The notes under the pieces were generated by a model. That model worked only from the letters and a program-made list of their open reading frames with translations. It ran no database searches and was not told the origin of the DNA. A DNA stretch of 64,000 nucleotides from Streptomyces sp. NWU339 (GTDB lineage: Bacteria; Actinomycetota; Actinomycetes; Streptomycetales; Streptomycetaceae): the NCBI RefSeq assembly GCF_003143855.1, contig NZ_QFRK01000021.1, positions 37,032-101,031 on the forward strand. Direction: 5' to 3'. The position numbers and the translations under genes were made by a program. Below are positions 1 through 9,745 of this stretch, one piece after another (the stretch's first letter is position 1; each line of letters opens with the position of its first letter).

Positions 1-41
1 CGGTGGCGGCCGGCGCGGTGGTCACCGCGGCGGCGTCACCG

Positions 42-2666
42 TCACTGCGGGGTCATGCGCTCCGGCACGTCCGGGTGTTCCTCCAGCCAGGCGGCGACGG
101 CTTCCTCCTCCTGGCCCTGGCCGCGGTCCTTGATCTCCTTCTCGAGCGTGCCGAGTTCGTCCTCGCTCATCGTGAATCCCTTGATCCACTTGGTGAGTTC
201 GGGGTACTGCTCGGGGAACTTCTTGCTCGCGATGGTGTGGATGGTGTTGTTCTCGCCCCAGGCGCCCTCGGGGTCCTTCAGCTTGGTCAGCTCGTACTCG
301 CTGTACGTTCAGTGCGGCGACCAGAGGGTGACCGCGATGGGCTCCTTCTTGCTGTAGGCCCGCTTGAGCTCGGCCAGCATCGCCGGCGAGGAGCCGTCGA
401 CGGCCTTGTACTCCTTGTCCAGGCCATAGGCCGGCAGGACCTTGTTCTTGAGGAGGTCCATCTGGCCGGTGCCCGGCTCGATGCCGACGATCCGCCCGTT
501 GAACAGGTCGGCCTTGCCCTTGAGGTCCTCGAGCGACTTGACGTCCTTGACGTACGAGGGGACGGAGACCTCCAGTGAGACCGGTTCGTACCAGGTACCG
601 AGGTCGGTGAGTTTGTCCTTGTTCGGCTCGTAGAAGTTCTTCTGGGAGTACGGCAGCCAGGCGTCGAAGTTGAGGTCGAGATCACCGGTGGAGAGGCCCG
701 TGTAGACCGGCCCGACGTCCATCTGCTTCAGGTTCAGCGTGTAGCCGCGCCGCTCCAGGACGTTCTTCCACAGGTAGGTGATCGCGACGTCCTCCTCCCA
801 GGGGAACCAGGCCACGTCCAGCGGACGCTTCGCCTCGGCGGGAGTGTCACCGGAACCGGACGACTGCACGGGCGCGAGCTTGTCGACGATGCCCGGGTTG
901 TCCTTCAGCCAGGCGCGGACGGCGTCCTGCTGCTTGCCCTTGCCGGCCTTGTTGATCTCGGCCTCCAGGCTGGTGAGTTCCTCCTCGGCCATCGAGAAGT
1001 CCTTCAGCCACTTGCCGACGGTGGGGTGGTCGGCGGTGAAGTCCTTGCGGGCCAGGGAGTGCACGCCGTCACCCTCGCCCCAGGTGCCCTTGGGGTCCTT
1101 CAGCTTCTTCAGGTCGAAGTCGCTGTACGCCCAGTGCGGCGACCAGAGCGTGACGACGACCGGTTCCTTCTTGCTGTAGGCCCGCTTGAGCTCGGCCAGC
1201 ATCGCCGGCGTGGAGCTGTCGACGACCTTGTACTCCTTGTCCAGGCCGTACTCCTTGACGACCTTGTCCTTCAGCAGGCCCATCATTCCGGCGCTGGACT
1301 CGATGCCGGTGATCTTCCCGTTGAAGGTGCCGGCCTTGCCCTTGAGGTCCTCGAGGGAGTCGAAGTCCTCCATGTAGGCGGGCACGGCGAGTTCGAGCGA
1401 CGTCTCCTCGTACCAGGTGCCGAGGTCCTCGAGCCGGTCGCCGTACTTCTTCCAGTACTCGGCGTGGGTGGTGGGCAGCCACGAGTCCGTCTGGAAGTCG
1501 ATGTTGCCCTGGGCGAGCGCGGTGTAGAGCGGGCCGGCGTCGAACTGCGTGGCCTCGACCTCGAAGCCCCGCTGCTCGAGGACCTCCTTCCACAGGAAGG
1601 TGGAGGCGATGCCCTCGTCCCAGGGGATGTAACCGATGGAGATCTTCTCGCCCTTGCCGACGTTCTTGTCGTCGGCCGTGGTGTCCGTGCCGCCGGTGGT
1701 GCCGCCGAAGATGCTCATGCCGCCGGCCACCAGGGCGAGGACGACGACGCCGATCACGGCGACCTGCGGACGCGGCCGGTAGGACCAGATCTTGAGTCCT
1801 CCCTGCGCGACACGGGCCTTGGCGGCGGCGCGGCGGCCGAGCGGGGACACCTGGGTGCCCAGGGCACTGGTCATGCGGTCGAGGTAGATCGCCAGGATGA
1901 CGATGGCGAGGCCGGCCTCGGCACCCAGACCGATGTTGAGCTGGCCGATGGCCTCGATGACCGCGCCGCCCAGGCCGCCGGTGCCGACCATGCCCGCGAT
2001 CGCGGCCATGGACAGCCCGAGCATGATCACCTGGTTGACGCCCGCCATCACGGTGGGCAGCGCCAGCGGCAGCTGGACGCGCAGCAGGGTGTTGCGGGGC
2101 GTGGTGCCGAACGCCTCGGCCGCCTCCACGAGGTCCTTGTCGACCTGGCGGATGCCCAGCTCGGTCATGCGCACGCCGGGTGCGAGCGCGAAGATCAGGG
2201 TGGCGACGACGCCGGGGGCGGGGCCGGTCCCGAAGAACAGGATCGCCGGGATCAGGTAGATCATCGCGGGCAGCGTCTGCATGAAGTCCAGGACCGGCCG
2301 CACGGCGGCGCTGACCCGGTCCGAGCGTGCCGCCCAGATGCCCACGGGCACCGCGATGACCAGCGCGATGACGGTGGCGACGATGACCAGCGCCAGCGTG
2401 ACCATCGAGTCCGCCCACAGTTCCATGGAATCGAGGAAGGCGAATCCCAGGAAGGTGAGGACACCGGCGAAGGTGCCGCGCAGCCAGAAGGCGATCACCG
2501 CGAAGATACCGGCGAGCAGCAGCGGCTCCGGTGCCTGCAGGACGGCGTTGACACCGTCGTAGGCGCCGGTGAAGACGGCCTTGAAGAAGTCGAACAGCCA
2601 GGTCACGTTGTCGAGCAGCCAGTCGACGCCGCTGTTGACCCATTCGCCGAGCGGGATCCTAGGCAC
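42..2666 (-). pseudogene. Glycine betaine ABC transporter permease fused to two substrate-binding domains, interrupted by an in-frame stop
   Basis: The product would be a membrane permease (residues about 1-290, several hydrophobic helices with a binding-protein-dependent transport loop near 170-210) followed by two tandem OpuAC/ProX-type binding domains (about 335-600 and 615-874). The GTG start overlaps the end of the ATPase gene by 8 bp, so the two are translationally coupled. The reading frame is interrupted at 309-311 by TGA. The first binding domain has Trp at the equivalent place (SPHWAYSDFDL), and the second reads SPH-stop-TYSEYEL. After the stop the same frame stays open for 88 codons, matching the end of the first domain, to a TGA at 42-44. 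Full length would be 874 aa; as read, the product is 785 aa. One base change (TGG to TGA) explains it. Either the second binding domain is truncated or this is a sequencing error. Confidence 0.85.
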
Positions 2667-3747
2667 GGGCCATCACCTTCTCGCCCTTGCCCCGCTGGGA
2701 GTCGCAGGTGCCGGGCGCGGCCTCCTCGTCACCGAGGAAGCCCACGAGCCGCTGCCGGGGCACGACCCCGACGACCGCGCCCTCGCCGTCGAGGACCGCC
2801 ACGGGGTGCGCCGCGCGGGCGCTGATCGCGCACAGCTCGGTGAACGGCGTCCGAGGGGTCGCGGTCTCGCAGTCGCAGTCGGCCTCGTCGCCGCGCACCT
2901 CTTGGTCCATCACGGCGCCGGCGGTCAGCACCCGGGAGCGGTCGACGTCCTGGGTGAAGGAGGCGACGTAGTCGTTGGCGGGGCGGATCAGGATGTCCTG
3001 CGCGGTGCCGATCTGCACGATGCGGCCGTCACGCATCACCGCGATGCGGTCGCCCAGGCGCATGGCCTCGTTGAGGTCGTGGGTGATGAAGACGATCGTC
3101 TTCTTCAGCTTCTTCTGCAGCTCCACCAGCTGGTCCTGCATGTCGCGGCGGATCAGCGGGTCGAGCGCGCTGAAGGACTCGTCCATCAGCAGCAGGTCGG
3201 CGTCGGTGGCGAGCGCGCGGGCCAGACCCACCCGCTGCTGCATACCGCCGGACAGCTCGTCGGGCCAGGACTTCTCCCAGCCGGCCAGGCCACACAGAGC
3301 GAGCGCCTCGTCGGCGCGGCGTTCGCGCTCGGCGCGGGGCACGCCCTGCACTTCCAGTCCGTAGGCGGCGTTCTCGCGAACGCTGCGGTGCGGGAAGAGA
3401 GCGAAGTGCTGGAAGACCATGCTTATCTTCTTGGAACGGACGTCGCGCAGTTCCCGGTCGGACAGCGCGGTGAGGTCCTCACCGCCGAAACGCACCTGTC
3501 CGGCGGTCGGCTCCGACAGACCGTTGAGCATGCGCAGCAGAGTGGACTTGCCGGATCCGGACAAGCCCATGACGACGAAGATCTCGCCCGGCTCCACCGT
3601 GAACGAGGCATCGATCACGGCGGCCGTGGTGCCCTGGTCGCGCAACTCCTCACGGTCGGTCTCGTCGTTGCGCAGTCTCTCGACCGCCTGTCCCGGTCGT
3701 CTGCCGAACACCTTGTACAGATGCTCCGCTTCTAGCCTGGTTGACAC
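2659..3747 (-). CDS. Glycine betaine/proline ABC transporter ATP-binding protein
   Basis: Cytoplasmic ATPase that powers the adjacent permease/binding-protein fusion for osmoprotectant uptake (OpuAA/ProV family). Walker A is GLSGSGKST, the signature is LSGGMQQRVGLARA, Walker B is LLLMDE, and the switch His lies in FITHDLNEA. A C-terminal segment of about 80 residues (around 275-355) is CBS-like, as in ProV/OpuAA, where it senses ionic strength. I chose GTG at 3747 because AGAGG lies just upstream; a TTG at 3771 would add eight residues. About 362 aa, usual for the family. It is the first gene of a two-gene leftward operon and overlaps the permease start by 8 bp. Confidence 0.92.
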   Translation of the reverse strand: MSTRLEAEHLYKVFGRRPGQAVERLRNDETDREELRDQGTTAAVIDASFTVEPGEIFVVMGLSGSGKSTLLRMLNGLSEPTAGQVRFGGEDLTALSDRELRDVRSKKISMVFQHFALFPHRSVRENAAYGLEVQGVPRAERERRADEALALCGLAGWEKSWPDELSGGMQQRVGLARALATDADLLLMDESFSALDPLIRRDMQDQLVELQKKLKKTIVFITHDLNEAMRLGDRIAVMRDGRIVQIGTAQDILIRPANDYVASFTQDVDRSRVLTAGAVMDQEVRGDEADCDCETATPRTPFTELCAISARAAHPVAVLDGEGAVVGVVPRQRLVGFLGDEEAAPGTCDSQRGKGEKVMARA

Positions 3748-3983
3748 GCGTACCTCTTGAGTCGACGGCAATGGAAGGAGCGACGCCCGGCGGTAGGCTC
3801 ACGCGGTCTTGAACCGTCGAAGACAGTTGAACCTGCAACCGGCATCGCTCCGTGCCTGCGCCTCCCCCGTTTCAGCCAACACAAACGTGTGTTCTGCTTC
3901 ACAGAAGAAGCGCAGGGCGCAACTCGTCGCGCACCCCGCGCTCACCGTCACGCGGCTGCGGGGCGCTGTCGGTGGCGTACGGC

Positions 3984-4916
3984 ATGATGCGGGACGTGAC
4001 CGGACGACTCATGCTCCTCGACACCGCCTCCCTCTACTTCCGCGCCTACTTCGGCGTCCCGGACTCGGTCAGAGCCCCGGACGGCACGCCGGTGAACGCC
4101 GTGCGCGGGCTGCTCGACTTCATCGACCGCCTGGTCAAGGACCACCGGCCGGCCGATCTGGTGGCGTGCATGGACGCAGACTGGCGCCCGAAGTGGCGGG
4201 TGGACCTGATCCCCTCCTACAAGGCGCACCGCGTCGCCGAGGAGCGCCCGTCGGGCCCCGACGAGGAGGAGGTGCCCGACACCCTGTCCCCGCAGGTGCC
4301 GGTCATCGAGGCCGTCCTGGACGCCATCGGCATCGCGCGCGTGGGGGTCGCCGAGTACGAGGCGGACGACGTCATCGGCACGTTCACCGCGCGGGCGCGC
4401 GGTCCGGTCGACATCGTCACCGGCGACCGCGACCTGTACCAGCTGGTGGACGACGCGCGGGGGGTGCGGGTGCTGTATCCGCTGAAGGGCGTCGGCACGC
4501 TCCAGGCCACCGACGAGGCCGTACTGCGCGAGAAGTACGGGGTCGGCGGCGCGGGGTACGCGGATCTGGCGCTGCTGCGCGGCGACCCGAGCGACGGCCT
4601 GCCCGGCGTGCCGGGCGTCGGTGAGAAGACGGCGGCCAAGCTGCTGGCCGAGTTCGGCGACCTGGCCGGGATCCTGGCGGCGGTGGACGATCCGCGGGCC
4701 CGGCTCACGCCGACCCAGCGCAAGCGCCTCACCGAGGCGCTGCCCTACCTGGCGGTCGCGCCCGAGGTCGTCCGGGTCGCGGACGACGTACCGCTCCCGG
4801 ACGTCGACACGGCGCTGCCGCGGGCGCCTCGCGACCCGGACGCCGTACGGGCACTGGCGGCCCGCTGGGGCCTGGGCGGGTCCCTGGAGCGGCTGCTGGC
4901 GACCCTCGCACGGTAG
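3984..4916 (+). CDS. 5'-3' exonuclease (PolA N-terminal domain family)
   Basis: Stand-alone flap/5'-3' exonuclease of about 310 aa, like the nuclease domain of DNA polymerase I; it removes RNA primers or flaps during replication and repair. Metal-binding acidic motifs are visible: DTASLYFRAYF at the N terminus, CMDADWRPKWR, EYEADDVIGTF and TGDRDLYQLV. The helix-3-turn-helix DNA-binding motif is GVPGVGEKTAAKLL. The frame is open upstream to 3852, but homology begins around the ATG pair at 3984/3987. A GTG at 3996 is also possible, and no strong ribosome binding site decides between them. It is divergent from the betaine transporter operon. Confidence 0.88.
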   Translation: MMRDVTGRLMLLDTASLYFRAYFGVPDSVRAPDGTPVNAVRGLLDFIDRLVKDHRPADLVACMDADWRPKWRVDLIPSYKAHRVAEERPSGPDEEEVPDTLSPQVPVIEAVLDAIGIARVGVAEYEADDVIGTFTARARGPVDIVTGDRDLYQLVDDARGVRVLYPLKGVGTLQATDEAVLREKYGVGGAGYADLALLRGDPSDGLPGVPGVGEKTAAKLLAEFGDLAGILAAVDDPRARLTPTQRKRLTEALPYLAVAPEVVRVADDVPLPDVDTALPRAPRDPDAVRALAARWGLGGSLERLLATLAR

Positions 4917-4970
4917 GGGCCGAGCCGGGGCGGCAGCAGGCGGGCAGGAGGTATTCCCTGAACAAAGCTG

Positions 4971-4989
4971 TTAGGTTAGGTAAACCTAA
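4971..4989. promoter_or_regulatory. Iron box (DmdR/IdeR-type operator)
   Basis: The 19-bp sequence TTAGGTTAGGTAAACCTAA is a near-perfect palindrome matching the actinobacterial IdeR/DmdR consensus (TTAGGTTAGSCTAACCTAA) at 17 of 19 positions. It ends 20 bp before the ATG of the siderophore-interacting protein gene, where a repressor would block transcription when iron is plentiful. Assignment to DmdR1 is inference from the consensus. Confidence 0.88.
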
Positions 4990-5009
4990 CCGAGCAACAG
5001 GGAGCCTCC

Positions 5010-5867
5010 ATGGCAGAGCGACCGGGACGCCAGCCGCGCAAGCCGCACTCCGGGCAGGTGGTCCGCACCGAGCAACTGACCCCGCACATGCGGCGCGTGG
5101 TGCTGGGCGGCGACGGCCTGGCCGACTTCTCGGCGGACACGGCCACCGACCACTACGTGAAGCTGCTGTTCCCGGCCGAGGGTGTCACCTACCCGGAGCC
5201 GTTCGACATGAAGCGGATCCGCGAGGAGCTCCCGCGCGACCAGTGGCCGGTGACCCGGACCTACACCGTGCGCCACTGGGACGCCGGGCAGCGTGAGCTG
5301 ACCCTGGACTTCGTGATCCACGGGGACGAGGGGCTGGCCGGTCCGTGGGCCCTGCGGGTCCTGCCGGGCGAGACCGTGTTCCTCACCGGGCCCGGCGGCG
5401 CCTACGCTCCCGACCCGGCCGCCGACTGGCATCTGCTGGCGGGCGACGAGAGTGCGCTGCCCGCGATCGCCCGGTCGCTCGAGGCGATGCCGAGCGGGGC
5501 CAGAGTGCATGCCTTCGTGGAGATCGACGGCCCCCAGGAGGAGCAGAAGATCGACTCCGAGGTGGCGGTCACCTGGCTGCACCGCGGGGACCGTCCGGTC
5601 GGCGAGGCGCTGGTGGAGGCCGTGCGGGGCCTGGAGTTCCCCGAGGGCCGGGTGCAGGCCTTCGTCCACGGCGAGGCGCACTTCGTCAAGGAGCTGCGCC
5701 GGCTGCTGCGGGTCGAGCGGCAGATCCCGCGCGAGGACCTCTCGATCTCCGGCTACTGGCGGCTCGGTCACAACGAGGACGGCTGGCAGGCCTCGAAGCA
5801 GGAGTGGAACACACAGGTCGAGGCAGAGCAGGAGCAGACGCCGCGGCAGGCGGCGGCAACCTCCTGA
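5010..5867 (+). CDS. Siderophore-interacting protein (FAD-dependent ferric-siderophore reductase)
   Basis: Cytoplasmic flavoprotein of 285 aa that reduces ferric siderophores to release iron (SIP family, ViuB/YqjH type). The FAD-binding signature RTYTVRHWD lies near residue 90. The C-terminal NAD(P)H domain contains DESALPAIARSLEAMP and ends with the typical GYWRLGHNEDGW motif near 250-262. ATG at 5010 is preceded by GGAG. An iron box sits directly upstream, so expression should rise in iron starvation. No siderophore synthesis or uptake genes are adjacent. Confidence 0.93.
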   Translation: MAERPGRQPRKPHSGQVVRTEQLTPHMRRVVLGGDGLADFSADTATDHYVKLLFPAEGVTYPEPFDMKRIREELPRDQWPVTRTYTVRHWDAGQRELTLDFVIHGDEGLAGPWALRVLPGETVFLTGPGGAYAPDPAADWHLLAGDESALPAIARSLEAMPSGARVHAFVEIDGPQEEQKIDSEVAVTWLHRGDRPVGEALVEAVRGLEFPEGRVQAFVHGEAHFVKELRRLLRVERQIPREDLSISGYWRLGHNEDGWQASKQEWNTQVEAEQEQTPRQAAATS

Positions 5868-6026
5868 CCCTCCGCACTCGGAACCCGAACCGGCGTCATC
5901 CGATCCGCCCGGTTGGGGCGGGCGCCCCGGGTTCCGGCGCCGGTCGGGTGAACCCTGGGCCCCGCGCCGCGGTGGGCGGCGTGGCGAGGTCGGCCGGGCC
6001 GGGGTGCTGACCGAGGATCCGGGCGC

Positions 6027-6314
6027 GTGGCAGACACCTTCGAAGAACTTGTGGCCAAGCAGCGCGCGGCGGACGAGGCGCATGTCCGCGTACGCCATCT
6101 GCAGGAGACCTATGGGCCGCCCACCCGGACCAGGTGGAGCGCGCAGCAGACCAGTACCTGGGAGACCGCCTGGCGGGCCTGGCGCGACCTCGCCCGTGAC
6201 CTCCAGATGGCGGTGAGCGAGTTCGCGCGGGCCGAGGGAAAGCCGCGTCACGTGGTCGAGGCCGAGGTCAAACGGGCGGTACGGCGGGAGGAGGAGGGCG
6301 GGGCGGACGTGTAG
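6027..6314 (+). CDS. Small conserved protein, unknown function
   Basis: A 95-residue soluble protein rich in Arg, Glu, Ala and Trp, predicted mostly helical, with no signal peptide or membrane segment. Residues 5-60 look coiled-coil-like (FEELVAKQRAADEAHVRVRH). The GTG start at 6027 gives the whole open frame; codon use is typical of a real Streptomyces gene. It sits 19 bp before the pseudouridine synthase gene in the same direction, so they may be co-transcribed. I do not recognise a characterised family. Confidence 0.65.
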   Translation: MADTFEELVAKQRAADEAHVRVRHLQETYGPPTRTRWSAQQTSTWETAWRAWRDLARDLQMAVSEFARAEGKPRHVVEAEVKRAVRREEEGGADV

Positions 6315-6333
6315 CCCCGTAGCCTTGGCCCTC

Positions 6334-7287
6334 GTGAGACGCAGACGCCGGATCCTCCCGCCCTCCCCGCTGCCGCAGCGCGACGGTGTGGACCCGGTGC
6401 GGCTGAGGCTGCCCGCGGCGGGGCCGGGGGCCACCGTGCGGGAGCATCTGGTGGCCCGGCTCCCGGTCGGCGCCGGTGTCGTCGACGGCATGTTCGACGC
6501 GGGGCTGATCGTGGGGGCGGACGGGCGGCCCGTACCGGCAGACGCCCCGTACGCACCGGGGCTGTACGTGTGGTTCCACCGGGAACTGCCCACCGAGGTT
6601 CCGGTGCCCTTCCCGCTGGAGGTCGTGTACCGGGACGAGCACATCGTCGTCGCCGACAAACCCCATTTCCTGGCCACCACACCGCGCGGCAGCCATGTCG
6701 CCGAGACCGCGCTGGCGCGGCTGCGCCGCGAGCTCGGCATCCCCCTGCTGGGTGCCGCGCACCGCCTCGACCGGCTCACCGCGGGGCTGGTGCTGTTCAC
6801 CGTGCGGCCCGAGGAGCGCGGCGCGTACCAGACGCTGTTCCGGGACCGGCGGATGCACAAGGAGTACGAGGCCGTCGCCCCGCACGATCCCGCGCTCGCC
6901 CTGCCCCGGACCGTGCGCAGCCGGATCGTGAAGGAGCGCGGGGTGCTGACCGCCCGCGAGGTCGCGGGTGAGCCGAACGCCCTCAGCCGGGTCGAGCTCC
7001 TGGGCCACCGGGCGGACGGACTGGCCCGGTACCGGCTGGTGCCCGGCACCGGGCAGACCCATCAGCTGCGGGTGCACATGACCGCTCTGGGCGTGCCGAT
7101 CCTCGGCGACCCGCTGTATCCCGAGGTGACCGCGCCCGCCCCGGCCGGTGATTTCCGGCGTCCGCTGCAACTGCTGGCGCGGACAATGGAGTTCACCGAT
7201 CCGGTGACGGGTGTGGAGCACCGGCTGCGCAGTCGCCGGACGCTCGCGGCATGGACCTCGTACGAGCAGTGGGCCACTGGTCGTTGA
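6334..7287 (+). CDS. RNA pseudouridine synthase, RluA family
   Basis: Isomerises uridine to pseudouridine in rRNA or tRNA. The catalytic-Asp motif HRLDRLTAGL is present near residue 148, and the C-terminal GQTHQLRVHM motif matches the RluA family. No separate S4 domain is obvious; the N-terminal 60 residues resemble a shortened one (VREHLVARLPVG). About 317 aa. GTG at 6334 is preferred over TTG at 6325. The exact target base cannot be told from sequence. Confidence 0.88.
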   Translation: MRRRRRILPPSPLPQRDGVDPVRLRLPAAGPGATVREHLVARLPVGAGVVDGMFDAGLIVGADGRPVPADAPYAPGLYVWFHRELPTEVPVPFPLEVVYRDEHIVVADKPHFLATTPRGSHVAETALARLRRELGIPLLGAAHRLDRLTAGLVLFTVRPEERGAYQTLFRDRRMHKEYEAVAPHDPALALPRTVRSRIVKERGVLTAREVAGEPNALSRVELLGHRADGLARYRLVPGTGQTHQLRVHMTALGVPILGDPLYPEVTAPAPAGDFRRPLQLLARTMEFTDPVTGVEHRLRSRRTLAAWTSYEQWATGR

Positions 7288-7468
7288 CACCCTCACCTGC
7301 GTGAACGCGGGCGATTTCGGTCAGCACCGCTACGCGGCGCTCCCTCGGGTCCCTGCTTCCCAGGCCCTTGCCACCCGAAGGTGGTCCTGCAAGGCCTCCA
7401 CAGGCCTGACTTCCCGCCCGTCCGTCGGTAGGTCCGTCGACTACGTCGGTGGAGCACCGGGCACGTGT

Positions 7469-9034
7469 TCAGTAGCCGCCCCACCACCGCAGGAAGCGCT
7501 GCCAGGCACCGGTCGGGCGGGCGGGTTCGGCGGCCGCGGTCGCCGTCGGTTCCGCCACCGGTCCGGCGGGCTGCGGCGCGGGCGGGGTCGGGGGCTGCGG
7601 CGCGGGGACGTCGTGGTGCCCGAACGGCTCGGGGCGGTCGGCCGCCTCGGAACGGGTGGCGGGCGACGGCGCGGCCTGCTGCTCCGGCTCGGGGGCGCCG
7701 ATGTGCCAGTTGGGCCGCGGGGCCGGCTGGTGGTCGTGGTTCGGCTGCTGGGTCACCTCCTGGGGCGGCCTGGGCATGAACTGGACGGGCAGCTCGATGA
7801 GATGCCGTGAGGCGATGGACTCGGCGTGGCGCAGGTCCTCGTCGTCGACGTCGAGTTCGAGGTCGGGCAGCCGCATCAGCAGCGCGTCGACGCCGACCTC
7901 GGCGATGGCGCGCCCGATGTCCTGCCCGGGACACTCGTGCGGGCCGCCGCCGAAGGCGAGGTGGGAGCGGTTGCCCTGCATGTGGGCGGTGGGGTCCGGG
8001 CGGACCCGCGGGTCCGCGTTGGCCGGTGCGGGGGCGAACAGCAGACCGTCGCCCTTGCGGATGCGCTGGCCGCCGAGTTCCGTCTCCTGCTTGGCGAAGT
8101 AGGCGAAGACGGTACTGAACGGCGGTTCGTCCCACAGCAGTTGCTCGACCGCCTCCGGTACCGTCATCTGCCCGCCGTTGAGCTGGGCGCGGAAACGCGG
8201 GTCGACCAGCACCGTGCGCAGCACGTTGGCGAGGAGGTTGGCCGTCGACTCGTAGGCGGCGATGAGCACCACCCGCAGGTGCTCCCTGACCTCGTCGTCG
8301 GTCAGCCCGGCCGAGTGGGTGACGAGATGACTGGCGAAGTCCTCCCGCTGCTCCGCCCTGCGGCGCGCGGTGAGCCGACTCAGGGCGCCCATGATGTACT
8401 CGTTGCTGGCGATGGCGGTCTCGGTGCCCCTGAGCATGTCACGGGCCGCCTCGACCATCCGGTCGTTGTACTCGTCGGGCATGCCCAGGACGTGGCACAT
8501 CACGGCCATCGGCAGGTGCTCGGCGAACTGGCTGACGACCTCGGCCTCGCCCACTTCGCAGAACCGGTTGACGAGACGCTGGGTGCAGCGGTTGATGTGT
8601 CGGCGCAGACTGCGGAAGTCGATGGTCGACACGGCGAAGTCGATCACGCCGCGCAGCCGCTTGTGTTCGTCGCCCTCGGCGTGGGCGCACATCGGCTGCC
8701 AGGCGATGTGCGGCATCAGCGGGTGGTCGGGTTTGACCAGGCCGTCCCGGAGCGGGGACCAGATACGGCTGTCCTTGGTGTACTGCGCGGGGGTGCGCAC
8801 CATGTGCAGGTTCTCGGCGTGACCGAGGACCACCCACACGGGCACGTCGTCGTGGAGCAGCGCCGGGGCCACGGGGCCGTGTTCGGCGCGGAGTTCCTCG
8901 TACAGCTTCTTCAGGTCCGCCGACTCGTGCAGCCGGGGCAGCCCCCCGGGGCCCAGGCCGTGCGCGGGGCAGCCGGGGGGCGGGCCGAGCCGGGGGGCGT
9001 CCGTTCCGGCCGGGGAGTGGGATTCAGGCGTCAC
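7469..9034 (-). CDS. Conservon-linked cytochrome P450 (CYP157-like, RarE type), lacks ExxR
   Basis: P450 of 521 aa encoded as the last gene of a conservon. The haem-thiolate motif FGGGPHECPGQ is present with Cys368, and the I-helix motif is AAYESTANLL (259-268). The K-helix ExxR motif is missing: the aligned residues are QLLW (298-301, within VEQLLWDEPP), as described for the CYP157 family. The last 80 or so residues form a Pro/Ala/Gln-rich tail ending in Trp-rich WQRFLRWWGGY, which is unusual for a bacterial P450. GTG at 9034 follows GGAG; the frame is open 20 codons further. It lies 90 bp after the GTPase gene. The substrate is unknown. In S. coelicolor the equivalent rar/cvn9 conservon affects aerial mycelium formation (established for the family). 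Confidence 0.88.
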   Translation of the reverse strand: MTPESHSPAGTDAPRLGPPPGCPAHGLGPGGLPRLHESADLKKLYEELRAEHGPVAPALLHDDVPVWVVLGHAENLHMVRTPAQYTKDSRIWSPLRDGLVKPDHPLMPHIAWQPMCAHAEGDEHKRLRGVIDFAVSTIDFRSLRRHINRCTQRLVNRFCEVGEAEVVSQFAEHLPMAVMCHVLGMPDEYNDRMVEAARDMLRGTETAIASNEYIMGALSRLTARRRAEQREDFASHLVTHSAGLTDDEVREHLRVVLIAAYESTANLLANVLRTVLVDPRFRAQLNGGQMTVPEAVEQLLWDEPPFSTVFAYFAKQETELGGQRIRKGDGLLFAPAPANADPRVRPDPTAHMQGNRSHLAFGGGPHECPGQDIGRAIAEVGVDALLMRLPDLELDVDDEDLRHAESIASRHLIELPVQFMPRPPQEVTQQPNHDHQPAPRPNWHIGAPEPEQQAAPSPATRSEAADRPEPFGHHDVPAPQPPTPPAPQPAGPVAEPTATAAAEPARPTGAWQRFLRWWGGY

Positions 9035-9124
9035 AGTGGTCGCTCCGGAAAGGGAGGGAGAGCAGGGGCGGGGGTGAGGCGGTTCGGGGCACACGTCGCG
9101 AAGGGGCGGACCGGACGGCGGGTG

Positions 9125-9745
9125 TCAGGCGAGCGAACCCGTCATGGCGAGCGAGTGCAGGAACCGCATCAGCGTCATCAGGACGTCCCGGCTGGAGGTC
9201 CGGCGTCGCACATCGCACTCCATGATGGGGATGTCCTCGGACAGGTCGAGCGCCGTACGCAGATCCTTCAGCGGGTAACGGGGCGCGTCCGGGAAGGAGT
9301 TGACGGCGACGACGAACGGCACCCCGCGTTCCTCCAGCCGCCCCATGACGTCGAAGCTGACTTCGAGGCGCCGCGTGTCGACCAGCACCACCGCGCCGAG
9401 CGCTCCCTCGAACAGCCCGTTCCACAGGAACCAGAACCGCTCCTGGCCCGGGGTGCCGAAGAGGTAGAGCACCAGCTGGTCGGTGATCTTGATGCGGCCG
9501 AAGTCCATGGCCACCGTGGTGGCCGTCTTGGTCGCGGAACCGAAGTTGTCGTCGACTCCGACGCCGGCCTGGGTCATGGTCTCCTCGGTGGTCAGCGGTT
9601 TGATCTCGCTGACCGACCCGACCATGGTCGTCTTGCCGACCCCGAACCCGCCCACGATGACGATCTTCGCCGCGGCCTCGGCCGTGTGCGGCAGCTGATC
9701 CTCGGTCCGTGGGCCCGGGATGGTCTCAGAGCCTTTGAAGTCCAT
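9125..9745 (-). CDS. Conservon GTPase, CvnD/RarD type
   Basis: Small Ras-like GTPase of 206 aa (ATP/GTP-binding protein family of conservons, MglA-related). P-loop GGFGVGKTT (residues about 32-40), switch II GTPGQERF and a base-recognition segment AVNSFPD are visible. It overlaps the end of the DUF742 gene by 20 bp, giving tight co-translation. In conservons this protein associates with the CvnA sensor-like ATPase, CvnB and CvnC at the membrane in a G-protein-like complex (known for cvn9). Confidence 0.92.
   Translation of the reverse strand: MDFKGSETIPGPRTEDQLPHTAEAAAKIVIVGGFGVGKTTMVGSVSEIKPLTTEETMTQAGVGVDDNFGSATKTATTVAMDFGRIKITDQLVLYLFGTPGQERFWFLWNGLFEGALGAVVLVDTRRLEVSFDVMGRLEERGVPFVVAVNSFPDAPRYPLKDLRTALDLSEDIPIMECDVRRRTSSRDVLMTLMRFLHSLAMTGSLA

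Noticed and set aside
309..311. TGA as a selenocysteine codon
   Set aside because: The aligned residue is Trp, not Cys, the family has no selenoproteins, and no SECIS-like hairpin is evident just after it.
1026..2825. Long rightward open frame of 599 codons antisense to the transporter
   Set aside because: It is an antisense shadow of the permease gene caused by high third-position GC; the sequence is low complexity and matches no family.
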